DNA of 64,000 bases, from contig JAQBQF010000051.1 in the NCBI GenBank assembly GCA_028287115.1, positions 27,536 to 91,535 on the forward strand. The letters run 5' to 3'. This document shows positions 24,726-34,486 of this stretch, in pieces (position 1 is the stretch's first letter; every line of letters starts with the position of its first letter). The DNA comes from Myxococcales bacterium (lineage in GTDB: Bacteria > Myxococcota_A > Polyangia > Haliangiales > Haliangiaceae). Below the pieces are notes generated by a model. The model made no database searches. It saw only the letters and a program-made list of their open reading frames with translations, and had not been told where the DNA came from. The position numbers and the translations under genes were made by a program.

Positions 24726-24964
24726 TCCTCAATCTTTTCCCACCACTGACACCACCACTCCATCCCGACGAGGATTCGCAATTTCGGATGCCAGCAGTAC
24801 GAGATGTCTTCGTCGGTGTTGAGGTAGTACAGGCAGTTGCCGCACTTCTCGTCGCCGTATGGTTTGCCCTTCAGCACCGCATCTTCTGCAAGATGCTTGA
24901 GCTGGAGCGCCAGCTTCTCGTCGATCTCCTTCGGCTCTGGCTTCGGCAATCCATCGTCGGCCAT
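24722..24964 (-). CDS. Small four-cysteine protein with HiPIP-like cysteine spacing
   Basis: 80 residues. The N-terminal half is a charged helix. The C-terminal half has Cys41, Cys44, Cys57 and Cys72 (C-x2-C-x12-C-x14-C) in an aromatic setting: CGNCLYYL, SYCWHP, EWWCQWW. High-potential iron-sulfur proteins have the same order, very similar spacing and a Trp/Gly-Trp before the last Cys, so a 4Fe-4S or zinc site is plausible. Unlike true HiPIPs there is no Tat signal, so it should be cytosolic. It lies 17 bp downstream of the epimerase stop and overlaps the next gene by 4 bp. Confidence 0.75.
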   Translation of the reverse strand: MADDGLPKPEPKEIDEKLALQLKHLAEDAVLKGKPYGDEKCGNCLYYLNTDEDISYCWHPKLRILVGMEWWCQWWEKIEE

Positions 24965-24981
24965 ATCGGGCCGAGCTTAGA

Positions 24982-26012
24982 TCACTTACGGCGCAAGCGC
25001 TGCGCGAACCACGACACGGTTTCGGTCATCCCGTCTTCGATCTGGTGGGTCGGTGCGTAGCCGAGGGCGGCGGTGATCTTGTCGATCGCCGCCTGCGAGT
25101 GCGCGATATCGCCGGGCCGCGGCGACTCGTGCACGGCCTCGGCCTTGGCGACGTCCGGAAAGTCTTTCGCGAGGTTGTCGCGGATCAGCGCGAACAGCTG
25201 CTTCAGGTCGGTCTTGCCGTTACAGCCGCAGTTGTAGACCGTGCCGGTGACGCCGGCGTCGGGCGCCGTCGCAGCGAGAAGGTTCGCCTGGACGATGTTG
25301 TCGACGTAGCAGAAGTCGCGGCTGTTCGTGCCGTCGCCGAAGATCACGCACGGCTTGCCGTCGACCATCGTCGAGATCCAGCGCGGGATCACCGCGGCAT
25401 AGACGCCGTCCGGATCTTGTCGGCGGCCGAACACGTTGAAGTAGCGCAGCCCGACGAGCTGCATCTGATAGCAGTCCTGGAAGATCTGCGCGTAGATCTC
25501 GTCGATCCGCTTCGTCACGGCATACGGAGACAGCGGCTTGCCGATCCGCTCCTCGTGCTTCGGCAGCCCGGGATGATCGCCGTAGACCGACGAGCTCGAG
25601 GCGTAGACCACGCGCTTGACGCCCGCATCGCGCGCGGCGACGAGGACGTTCAAGAACGCGTCGACGTTGTGCTGGTGCGTCGCGACCGGATCTTTGATCG
25701 AGCGGGGCACCGAGCCGAGCGCAGCCTCGTGCAGGACGAAGTCGACTTCTTTGCAGGCTTTCTTCGCGACATCCGGGTCGCGCAGATCGCCCTCGATGAA
25801 CTGAAACTGCAGGCGCTCGTCGGGATTGATCGCGAGCACGTCGTCGAGGTTCTTCTTGTGTCCGGTGATGAAGTTGTCGACACCGACCACGGTCTGACCG
25901 AGATCGAGCAAGCGCTCGAGCAACGCCGATCCGATGAACCCGGCGACGCCGGTGACGAGCCAGCGCCGCGGTGAATTGACCAGGTCCTCGCAGACTTCGT
26001 CGTAACGGGTGG

Positions 26013-26016
<4 letters not shown>
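24982..26016 (-). CDS. UDP-N-acetylhexosamine(uronate) 4-epimerase, WbpP/TviC type
   Basis: 344 residues of extended SDR fold. The opening RWLVTGVAGFIGSALLE with NAD motif GxxGxxG, the DNFITGHKKNL segment, SSSSVYG and the catalytic YAVTK are all present. The late FGDGTNSRDFCYVDN motif also matches the WbpP/TviC/WbgU group rather than GalE. This group interconverts UDP-GlcNAc/GalNAc or their uronic acids. Paired with the 6-dehydrogenase it overlaps by 4 bp, it would give UDP-GalNAcA for an acidic surface polysaccharide. Substrate assignment is by family. Confidence 0.9.
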
Positions 26017-27305
<1,289 letters not shown>

Positions 27306-27370
27306 CGCAGGCAAGCAGAGCATGAAGCATCCGTGATCATCAAGCGTGCGCGCCTGCCACAGTGAGCTAT

Positions 27371-27994
27371 CTAACCGACGAGCAGCACGCCCAAGAACCG
27401 GCCGTCGGGCATCAGCTTCGACAGCTCGACCAGCTCGCGCTCGCGCGTGCGATGCGCGCGACCGACGATCGCGACACCATCCATGCACGCGGCAGCACTC
27501 GCATGCTCGCCGAGCAACTCGAATCCCGTCAGATCGACGAGCACGTGCGCGAACAGGTCGGCTCCGTCGAGGAGCGCACGTGCGAGCTGCGGCACGACTT
27601 CACCGGCGCGTTCGACCCGCGGCGGTGACAGCAGCGCGAGCGAGCCTTGCAGCCAGCGCGTCGCGAACACCGACTTGTCGCGGTCCGGGTGTTGGCCTCG
27701 TGAGATCTGCGCGAGACCCGGATAGCGAACGTTGGCATCGACCACCGCGACCGTCCCGCCGGTCAATCGGCACAACGCGAGCCCGAGATGAATGATCACC
27801 GGCAGCACGGCAACATCATCGTCACTCGGCACGAACCCGACGACACGCAGCTTGTCGGCGTGCAGGCGTCGCGCAATCCGAGCGCAGGCAGCCTGGATCT
27901 CACCGAGATCTCCGTCGAGGTGAATCCCGACCGAAGCGAGCAAGGCATCATCACTTGCAGGGCTCTCGGGAGCGGCGGCTTCCTCGTCGGGCAT
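27371..27994 (-). CDS. Degenerate BY-kinase / ParA-like exopolysaccharide protein
   Basis: 207 residues from ATG 27994. The pattern KLRVVGFVPSDDDVAVLPVIIHLGLALCRL - GGTVAVVDANVRYPGLA follows the P-loop and Walker A' of tyrosine autokinases (CpsD/Wzc type). The P-loop lysine-containing motif (usually PGEGKS/T) is replaced by PSDDDV, so ATP binding is doubtful. The Walker B-like strand LFAHVLVDLTGFEL is retained. There is no tyrosine cluster at the C-terminus. It heads the sugar-nucleotide gene chain with 65 bp to the dehydrogenase and likely has a structural or regulatory role in polymer export (inference). Confidence 0.7.
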   Translation of the reverse strand: MPDEEAAAPESPASDDALLASVGIHLDGDLGEIQAACARIARRLHADKLRVVGFVPSDDDVAVLPVIIHLGLALCRLTGGTVAVVDANVRYPGLAQISRGQHPDRDKSVFATRWLQGSLALLSPPRVERAGEVVPQLARALLDGADLFAHVLVDLTGFELLGEHASAAACMDGVAIVGRAHRTRERELVELSKLMPDGRFLGVLLVG

Positions 27995-28041
27995 CACCGG
28001 AGCTTGCCACTCGGTGGCCTCGCGCGGTAGGCAACTTCCAA

Positions 28042-29136
28042 GTGTTGTCGATCGTGCACGTGCTGTCTTCGTATGGTGTGGGCGGGCAGGAGCGCGTCGC
28101 TCTCGACCTCGCGATCGGGCAGCGAGCGCGCGGTCACGCGGTGGCCGTGATCTCGCTCGCGCCACCGCCCGACGGTGCGATGGCCGACGAGTTTCACGAA
28201 CATGGCATCGCCGTCGATCGCGTCGTCAAGCATGGCGGCTTCGATCCCACGCTCGTACCCAGGCTCGCGCGAGCGCTGCGCGGGCATCACGCCGATGTCG
28301 TTCACACGCACAACCCGTTGCCGCTGATCTACGGCGCTCCCGCGGCGAGACTCGTCGGCGCCGCGTCGATCCACACCAAGCACGGCATGAATCCGGGCTC
28401 GCGCGCTCACCGGCTGCTGCGCCGCGGCGCTGCCTGGCTGACGCACGCATTCGTCGCGGTCTCCGATACGACCGAGCAACAAGCGCGCGCGCAGCACGAT
28501 GCGCCCGCCTCACGCATTCACACGATCGCGAACGGCATCCGCCTCGATCGATATCATCCCGACGTCGCCGCACGCGCCGCGACGCGCACCGAGCTCGGCC
28601 TTGGTACCGCGTGGGTGATCGGCACGGTCGGCCGCCTCGACGGTGCCAAGAACCAAGCGATGCTCGTCCGCGCGATCGCGCCTCGCCTGTCGGCAAACCT
28701 TCGCCTCGTGATCGTCGGCGATGGTCCGACGCGCGCCCAGGTCGAAGCCGAGATCGCGAAGCTTCCGCACCCGCAATGGGTGACGCTCACCGGTCGCCGG
28801 ATGGACGTGCCGCGGATCATGCCCGCGTTCGACGTCTTCGTGCTGTCATCGAAGACCGAAGGCTTGCCGCTCGTCGTCCCCGAGGCGATGGCCGTTGGCC
28901 TCCCCATCGTCGCGACCTCCGTCGGCGGTCTGCCGAGCGTCGTCGACGAAGGCGTCACGGGCCTGCTCGTTCCCGTCGAGCAAGCGGCGATGGCCGCCGC
29001 ACTCGGCAAGCTCGCCGACGATCCCGATCTCGCGCGCGCGATGGGCAAGCGCGCCCGCGAAGTCGCGCTCGGCCGCTACAGCTCCGAGCGCATGGTCGAT
29101 GCGTATCTCGCGCTCTACGCGAAGGCGCGAGGCTAA
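28042..29136 (+). CDS. GT4-family glycosyltransferase
   Basis: 364 residues from GTG 28042 (VLSIVHVLSSYGVGGQERVA); TTG 28045 is equally possible. The N-terminal GG-E motif of a GT-B fold, the donor-side IVGDGPTRAQVE and the EX7E signature in SSKTEGLPLVVPEAMA are all intact. Members transfer a sugar from a nucleotide donor with retention, usually onto lipid-linked oligosaccharides at the inner-membrane face. The nearby dehydrogenase/epimerase pair suggests use in the same polysaccharide. It is divergent from the BY-kinase-like gene (47 bp), sharing its promoter region, and overlaps the PilZ gene end by 4 bp. Confidence 0.9.
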   Translation: MLSIVHVLSSYGVGGQERVALDLAIGQRARGHAVAVISLAPPPDGAMADEFHEHGIAVDRVVKHGGFDPTLVPRLARALRGHHADVVHTHNPLPLIYGAPAARLVGAASIHTKHGMNPGSRAHRLLRRGAAWLTHAFVAVSDTTEQQARAQHDAPASRIHTIANGIRLDRYHPDVAARAATRTELGLGTAWVIGTVGRLDGAKNQAMLVRAIAPRLSANLRLVIVGDGPTRAQVEAEIAKLPHPQWVTLTGRRMDVPRIMPAFDVFVLSSKTEGLPLVVPEAMAVGLPIVATSVGGLPSVVDEGVTGLLVPVEQAAMAAALGKLADDPDLARAMGKRAREVALGRYSSERMVDAYLALYAKARG

Positions 29137-29558
29137 CCGCGCGAGTAACAGCTCGCCCACACGAGCATGTCGTCTTGCTCCAGGGCGCGATGGCGCTTCA
29201 TCGCATCGGTATCGAACACGAGCTCGCGCAGCATCTTGAGGTCGCGCGTCGCGGCGACCGCGATGCGATAACCGGTGCGGCGCACGAGGCCCAGGAGGCC
29301 GCCCTCGGGACCCGTCGCCTGCACGAGGTGATCGAAGCAGACTTCGCCCTTCGCCCACATCACCTCGTCGATCCCGGGGACCTCGAGCTGCAGCGCGACT
29401 TCACGTTGGATCTGGCCGCCGACATAAGGCCGCTCGAGGCGAGCGCCGTCCGATGACAGATCGACGATCAGGCTGCTGCGTTCGTGCCCGCCTATCATCT
29501 CCCAGCACAAGGCTTCGACATCGATGCGAGGACTGTAACGACGGTGATCTTCGCGCAT
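29133..29558 (-). CDS. PilZ-domain protein, putative c-di-GMP receptor
   Basis: 141 residues. The N-terminal HRRYSPR contains the RxxxR motif, and VDLSSDGARLE the D/NxSxxG motif, the two c-di-GMP contacts of PilZ domains. The rest of the beta-barrel follows, and the C-terminal third is helical with no added output domain. Sitting among polysaccharide genes, it could adjust polymer synthesis or export to c-di-GMP (inference). The start codon lies inside a 25-bp palindrome (29555-29579). The deacetylase gene ends 37 bp upstream on the same strand. Confidence 0.85.
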   Translation of the reverse strand: MREDHRRYSPRIDVEALCWEMIGGHERSSLIVDLSSDGARLERPYVGGQIQREVALQLEVPGIDEVMWAKGEVCFDHLVQATGPEGGLLGLVRRTGYRIAVAATRDLKMLRELVFDTDAMKRHRALEQDDMLVWASCYSRG

Positions 29559-29579
29559 GCCGAAAATTTTCGGTCATGC
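29555..29579. promoter_or_regulatory. Palindrome over the PilZ start codon
   Basis: CCGAAAATTTTCGG (29560-29573) is a perfect 14-bp palindrome, extended by GCATG/CATGC arms with one unpaired T. It includes the PilZ ATG. In DNA it could be an operator or a terminator of the deacetylase; in RNA it could hide the start codon. Its AT-rich centre stands out in this GC-rich region. Confidence 0.45.
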
Positions 29580-29595
29580 CGCGCGGCGGATCCAG

Positions 29596-30672
29596 TTAAC
29601 CGCGATCGTGGCGGCCTATATAAGCGAGGCGCGGCACGGCGACCTGCGTGAAGTACATCGCGTCCGACATCGTGCGCTCCGTCGACAACCGCCGCAGATC
29701 GTAGCGGTCCGCGGGCACCATGCCGCGCATCGAGGCCGGCCATAGCCGGGTGGAGCCGCTCGCGTTCGACAGCCCGAGCCGATAGCCGGCGGCCTCGATC
29801 GCTCGCCGCAGACGGATCCGATGCGAGACGCGCCTCCCGACGGGGTACGCGATCGCACGAACCGGCCGCCCGAGCTGGGTCTCGAGCTCCTGGCGCGAAC
29901 CGGCGAGCTCGTCGCGCAAGTCGTCATCGCCGAGCGTCAGCAACACGCGATGCGTCTTGGTATGGGACTCGATGTCCATGCCGGCTCGCGACAGCGCGCG
30001 CACGTGGTCCCAGCTCATCACCAGGTTGTCAGCGTGAGTCGCTTCGATCGCAGAATTCCATTCGACCCCGAAAGCGGTGGACACACCGATGAGGAAGCGC
30101 TCGAGATCGAGTGAAGGCGTATCCTTGATGTAATCGGCGAGGATCGCCTGCGCCCGCGGATCGTTTGCCACGATTTCGATCGATTGCGGATATGTCAGCG
30201 TCGCCGATGCGACACGCGCTTGCGCGAGGATGATCGCGATGCGCTCCCACCAGTAGAGCTTGCGATTCGTGACGTAACCCGTGGCGATAAAGAACGTTGC
30301 GCGCATCCCGACCGCGCGAAGGATCGGTAGCGCGACGTCGTGACACGACCGATAACCGTCATCGAACGTCACCATCACCGGGTTCTTCGGCAAGGTCGCG
30401 CCGTCGAAAGCGCGCACCAGATCGTCGATACCGATAGGCGTTCCATACCGAGCTAGCAGCTCCATTTGTCGACGGAATTGCGCCGGCGTGGCATCTGCGA
30501 CACCCGGATCGTACGGGTACGTCGGGTCGTCGTCCGCGATGTGGTGGTACGTGAGGATCGTGATGCGCGCGGGGACCGGTGCAAAGCGCCGGATGTGCAT
30601 CACCGCTTTCAGCGCGCCCGCTCGGTGAAGAACGCCGGCGACATGTTCGCGCAAGCTCACGATGCGCAGCAT
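29596..30672 (-). CDS. Polysaccharide deacetylase (carbohydrate esterase 4)
   Basis: 358 residues from ATG 30672; ATG 30600 is an alternative. The NodB-type domain shows TYHHIAD, VTFDDGYRS (103 onward; Asp base and metal Asp), then DIESHTKTHR with the two metal-binding histidines, and later AYPVGRR. There is no signal peptide beyond a weakly hydrophobic N-terminus. Such enzymes remove N- or O-acetyl groups from surface polysaccharides or peptidoglycan. The sequence TYPYDPGVADATPAQF after the first motif fits the polysaccharide-cluster subgroup. The start overlaps or nearly abuts the divergent polymerase gene. Confidence 0.9.
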   Translation of the reverse strand: MLRIVSLREHVAGVLHRAGALKAVMHIRRFAPVPARITILTYHHIADDDPTYPYDPGVADATPAQFRRQMELLARYGTPIGIDDLVRAFDGATLPKNPVMVTFDDGYRSCHDVALPILRAVGMRATFFIATGYVTNRKLYWWERIAIILAQARVASATLTYPQSIEIVANDPRAQAILADYIKDTPSLDLERFLIGVSTAFGVEWNSAIEATHADNLVMSWDHVRALSRAGMDIESHTKTHRVLLTLGDDDLRDELAGSRQELETQLGRPVRAIAYPVGRRVSHRIRLRRAIEAAGYRLGLSNASGSTRLWPASMRGMVPADRYDLRRLSTERTMSDAMYFTQVAVPRLAYIGRHDRG

Positions 30673-30679
30673 ACCTTGG

Positions 30680-32077
30680 ATGCTAAGGTTCGGCTGCGTG
30701 TTCGCTCTGCCCGGAATCGCGTGCCTCATCGTCTTCATCCTCGCGAGGCCGCAGGAATTCGTTCCGCTCCTGCAACGTGTCCCGTTTCTGCACCTGTTCA
30801 CCGCGTTCGCGGTGATCGGTTACATCATCGACATCCGGCTACGCAGACTGCAGCCGATCGCGACCAACACGCTTCCGTGGGTCGTGATGTTTCTCGTGTG
30901 GGCGATCATCTCGACCGCGATCAACGCACCTGAACAGCTACTGCGGCGTGGGTTGGAGATGGCAGTGCTGTTCGCGCTGTATGGGACGATCGCGCACGGA
31001 ATCCAGCGATTCCGCACGTTCCAAGCGATCGCCGGCGTGCTCGCGACGACCTGCGTCTTCATCACCGCGGTCTGTCTGCATCAAGGCATGTCGGAACGCC
31101 AATGCATCGGCGGTGAAGAATCGGAAGGCGCGATCGAAGGCACGCCTGACGGACGGTTGTGCGAGACGAGCGAACAATGTCGCGGCCCGGAAGCGGAGCC
31201 GGGGAAAGAATATCGCTGCGAGCACGTCGGCGCGTTCGGTACGTACAGCGTTGAAGACCGCGTGCGCTATCGCGGCGAGCTCCACGATCCGAATGAAGTC
31301 GCACTGACGATCTGCGCCGGCGGCATGGCGATGTTGATCGGGTTCTCGCTGCGCAAACGGCACGCGCTGTGGCAGCTCGTGTTCGGGCTCGGCGTCGCGA
31401 TGGTGCTGTTCACCGTGTTCATGACGCAATCGCGCGGCGGTCTCGTCGCGGCGTTGCTCGTGCCCGGTGTCTACATCGTGCGGCGTTACGGGCTGGTATC
31501 GGTGATACCCGCGGCCATCCTCGGCTTACCCGTGATGTTGCTCGGTGGTCGCAGCGGCGATGCCGCCGATCTCTCGACCTCGATGCGCTACGACGCGTGG
31601 TCGACCGGGCTCGACATGTGGCACCACAGTCCGGTCTTCGGGGTCGGGGCCCGCATGTTCAGCGAGCACTTCTTCCTGACCGCCCACAATGCCTACGTGC
31701 TGGTGCTCGCCGAGCTCGGGTTCGTCGGGCTCGTGCTGTTCGTCGCGATCATGTACCTGTGCATGAAGACGCTGCTCGTCGGGATTCGCGAGCTGTCACA
31801 GGTGCCGGGGACTTCGGCGGCGCAAGTTTGGGGAATGTCGCTGCTCGCCGCGATGGCGGGCATCACGTTCCAGATCAACACGCTCTCGTTCTCGTATCAC
31901 TCCGTGCTGTGGCTGTTCTTCGGGCTCGTCGGTGCCTGGTACTCGTCGATCCGCCATCACCGTCCGGAGATGACGATCAAGCTGACGCCACGCGACATCG
32001 TGATCGTGATCGGTTCGTGCCTCGCGTACGCGATCGTGATCTTGCCGGTGTTCCTGAAGCTCAAGGGCTTTCGCTAA
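30680..32077 (+). CDS. O-antigen polymerase/ligase-like membrane protein (Wzy_C family)
   Basis: About 465 residues from ATG 30680; ATG 30662 adds six residues and would overlap the divergent deacetylase. Ten to twelve membrane helices are visible. The family signature GELHDPNEVALTICAGG precedes a helix, and FMTQSRGGLVAALL and NAYVLVLAELG match O-antigen ligase/polymerase loops. It would join or polymerise undecaprenyl-linked glycans on the periplasmic side. Unusual is a Cys-rich loop before the signature (residues about 135-195: ERQCIGG, RLCETSEQCRG, YRCEHVG) that is not normal for the family. Confidence 0.85.
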   Translation: MLRFGCVFALPGIACLIVFILARPQEFVPLLQRVPFLHLFTAFAVIGYIIDIRLRRLQPIATNTLPWVVMFLVWAIISTAINAPEQLLRRGLEMAVLFALYGTIAHGIQRFRTFQAIAGVLATTCVFITAVCLHQGMSERQCIGGEESEGAIEGTPDGRLCETSEQCRGPEAEPGKEYRCEHVGAFGTYSVEDRVRYRGELHDPNEVALTICAGGMAMLIGFSLRKRHALWQLVFGLGVAMVLFTVFMTQSRGGLVAALLVPGVYIVRRYGLVSVIPAAILGLPVMLLGGRSGDAADLSTSMRYDAWSTGLDMWHHSPVFGVGARMFSEHFFLTAHNAYVLVLAELGFVGLVLFVAIMYLCMKTLLVGIRELSQVPGTSAAQVWGMSLLAAMAGITFQINTLSFSYHSVLWLFFGLVGAWYSSIRHHRPEMTIKLTPRDIVIVIGSCLAYAIVILPVFLKLKGFR

Positions 32078-32107
32078 GCCCTTCGATCTACCGTCGACCG
32101 CGCGTCG

Positions 32108-32968
32108 CTACTTCTTCTTTTTCGGCGCGGGCTTCTTGGCGGCGGCGGCGGGCTTCGCGGCCGGCTTCTTGGCGGCGGGCTTCGCAGCCGGCGCCTTCGC
32201 GGCGGGCTTGGCAGCGGGCGCCTTCGCCGCGGGAGCCTTCGCGGGCGGTTCTTTCGCCGCGGGCTTCGCGACCGGTGCCGGCTTCGCGGGGACGGCAGCA
32301 GGCTTCGCCGGAACCACCGCCGGCTTACCAGCCGCGGGCTTGGCGGGAACGACGATCGGTGCCGGCTTGCCCGAGGGCAGCGGCTTCGGCGGACGCGGCG
32401 GAATCGGCCCACGGTGCGGGCGCTCGTTCTTGTCGTACTCCTCTTCCTCGTCGGAGATCACGATCGGCGAGACTTCGGCTTCCTCTTCGTCGTCATCGTC
32501 GTCTTTGTCTTCTTCGGCCTCTTCTTCGGCCTCTTCGTCGTCTTCTTCTTCTTCGTCTTCTTCGCCCTTGGTGGTCGCAGCGGCCGCGTCGTCTTCTTCG
32601 TCTTCGTCCTCGTCTTCGTCCTCGTCGTCATCGTCGTCGGCCGCTTCGGGGCCCCACGGCGGATCATCGCCGCCACGCCAACCGCCGGCGTCCTTGTCGT
32701 CGTCCTCGTCGTCGTCCTCTTCTTCGGCTTTCTCGGTGACTTCTTCTTCGACCCATTCGTCCGCGCCATCGGCGACGGGGGTCACGAAGTCATCGTCCTC
32801 GTCTTCGTCTTCGTCCTCGGCTTTGTCCGTACCTTCTTCATCCTCGTTTTCGTCGTCCTTGGGCACGACGTCTTTGTCCTCGTCCTCGTCTTCATCGGTC
32901 ACGATGCTGCGACGAGGAGCGGCCGCGGATTTGATGGACGGTACGTTTTCGACGGAATCACTGCGCAT
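32108..32968 (-). CDS. Two-part polar protein: acidic Asp/Glu domain followed by Lys/Ala/Pro histone-H1-like tail
   Basis: 286 residues. Residues 22-185 are mostly Asp/Glu runs broken by a few Trp-containing spots (EWVEEE, GGWRGG, PPWGPE). Residues 190-286 are Lys/Ala/Pro repeats (AAKPAAK type) ending in PKKKK. The tail resembles histone-H1-like bacterial proteins that bind DNA or polyphosphate; the acidic half could neutralise it or bind basic partners. No fold or enzyme motif. The opposite strand is also open over most of the length, because GC-rich two-letter repeats rarely form stops. I prefer this strand for its start context and credible basic C-terminus. Confidence 0.65.
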   Translation of the reverse strand: MRSDSVENVPSIKSAAAPRRSIVTDEDEDEDKDVVPKDDENEDEEGTDKAEDEDEDEDDDFVTPVADGADEWVEEEVTEKAEEEDDDEDDDKDAGGWRGGDDPPWGPEAADDDDDEDEDEDEDEEDDAAAATTKGEEDEEEEDDEEAEEEAEEDKDDDDDEEEAEVSPIVISDEEEEYDKNERPHRGPIPPRPPKPLPSGKPAPIVVPAKPAAGKPAVVPAKPAAVPAKPAPVAKPAAKEPPAKAPAAKAPAAKPAAKAPAAKPAAKKPAAKPAAAAKKPAPKKKK

Positions 32969-33061
32969 TGGGAGATGCCTTGGGGGGGATTCTAAGCATG
33001 CGCTGCGTTAGGTCTGTCAACCCGAACAGTGACGTTTGCTTGCGCATGCTACAAAACCTCA

Positions 33062-34486
33062 GTGCGACGGTCCTCGTTGACGATGTTGATTGCTTGCACC
33101 GCGGTTGCGGTCCCCGCACACGCCGACCACTCGAGTCTCCACGCTACCGCCAACGGTAGCGTGGCTACTACAGACAACGTATTTGGATCCGATGGGAACC
33201 GCCAGGCGGATATATTTTTCGACCTTCGGCCGGGAGTCCTGTTCGCTTACGACGCGCCGCGGATGATCCACGAGCTCAACGCCGAAGCCGATATTCTTGA
33301 ATACGTCGCGCATAGTGAGAGCGCCTCGGTGACCGGCCGAGGTGGGTGGAAGGGCTTCTTTCTGCCGGGACCACGGTCGGAGGTGACCCTGACCGCAAAT
33401 GGCGGGACAGGCCAGCTCAACGCGCTGACTTCGGGGACCGCCCCGAACATGACGGGAGTGGGCCTTACCCCCGGCGGCCGCATCTATATGAAGGAGGCGG
33501 ACGCGGGCGAGTATGTGTCGTGGACCGCGACCAAGGAGACTCGCATATCGCAGGCCGCCCTCGCGCGGTGGACGAATACCGATGACGCCGCGAGCCAGCC
33601 GGCCGGTCAGAATACGAGCGTCACCTCGGCAGAAGCAGGAGGGGGGCTCGGCTTCGAGCGGAGCTTCGAGCACAACAGCATCGGGATCAATGCCGGGATT
33701 TCCTATCTGTACATGCGCCGCATCGCGCCGGTCGGCGGTCCGACGATGGGGCCGCGGCTCGATCATCAGCTCAACCCTCGCGGCACGCTCGCGTGGCGGC
33801 ACGATATCGACAAGCGCTGGAGCGGTGGCGTCGATGGCGGTGTGGTCTACGTTCATCCGGTGGGCTTCGATCCGGACCACCCCATGGCGGTTCACCGATC
33901 GGCGCCGTTCTTCATCATCGGCGGACTGCTCGCGTACACCGACGTCTGGGGCCGCGCGACGCTCGACGTTCGCCGCGCGGTGACGCCGAATCAATTCATC
34001 GCTCAGAACACGCTGAGCGAGGGCGTCACCGCGCAGGTCGCGATGCCGCTGCCCTGGCTCGACGACAACCCGCACATGCGCGCGCCGAAGCTCGTCGGGT
34101 TGGGATCCGTCGGCTACGAACATAGCGAGCTGATCGACTCCGAGAATTCGTCGGTCGCCGGTGCATTCGACATCGGCCGCCTCGATGCCGGCGTTGGGTA
34201 TTCCCCGACGCCGGGTAAGACGTTTGGCCTGCGCTACGAATTCGTGTACCAGCGCGCCAACACGCAAGCGACGGCGGCGTTCCCGTCGACGCAGGCCTCG
34301 TACTTCCGGAACACACTCTACTTCACGTTCTCGTTCCGCTATCCCGAACGGGTCGCCGTGCGCGTCCCACGCCGCGCCGGTCAGAGTGTCCGCGCCGACC
34401 GCAAGGACCTCTCGCCGGTCGGTGCCGAGCCGGTCGTTCCCGATCCCACGGAGCAGCTGCCCGACGACGGCGGCGGCGGTGAATGA
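33062..34486 (+). CDS. Outer-membrane beta-barrel protein of the polysaccharide region
   Basis: 474 residues from GTG 33062, which places a standard signal peptide (SLTMLIACTAVAVPAHA) at the N-terminus; an upstream GTG at 33029 adds an unlikely Cys-rich stretch. The mature protein alternates amphipathic strands with Gly/Asn turns throughout (SLHATANGSVATTDNVFG, YFRNTLYFTFSFRYPE). A Pro/Asp-rich tail of about 40 residues follows the last strand. Its place next to polymerase and transferase genes recalls the WzpX-type barrels that accompany exopolysaccharide export in myxobacteria; that is inference from context. It overlaps the next gene by 4 bp. Confidence 0.75.
   Translation: MRRSSLTMLIACTAVAVPAHADHSSLHATANGSVATTDNVFGSDGNRQADIFFDLRPGVLFAYDAPRMIHELNAEADILEYVAHSESASVTGRGGWKGFFLPGPRSEVTLTANGGTGQLNALTSGTAPNMTGVGLTPGGRIYMKEADAGEYVSWTATKETRISQAALARWTNTDDAASQPAGQNTSVTSAEAGGGLGFERSFEHNSIGINAGISYLYMRRIAPVGGPTMGPRLDHQLNPRGTLAWRHDIDKRWSGGVDGGVVYVHPVGFDPDHPMAVHRSAPFFIIGGLLAYTDVWGRATLDVRRAVTPNQFIAQNTLSEGVTAQVAMPLPWLDDNPHMRAPKLVGLGSVGYEHSELIDSENSSVAGAFDIGRLDAGVGYSPTPGKTFGLRYEFVYQRANTQATAAFPSTQASYFRNTLYFTFSFRYPERVAVRVPRRAGQSVRADRKDLSPVGAEPVVPDPTEQLPDDGGGGE

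Noticed and set aside
21839..24964. Calling this a contractile injection system locus
   Set aside because: Only the ATPase matches; no sheath, tube, spike, baseplate or cap gene in the window.
32136..33011. Plus-strand frame with Ser runs and GFAAGF repeats
   Set aside because: Mirror of the Asp/Glu and Lys/Ala/Pro protein; no signal or recognised fold, although strand choice is noted as uncertain.
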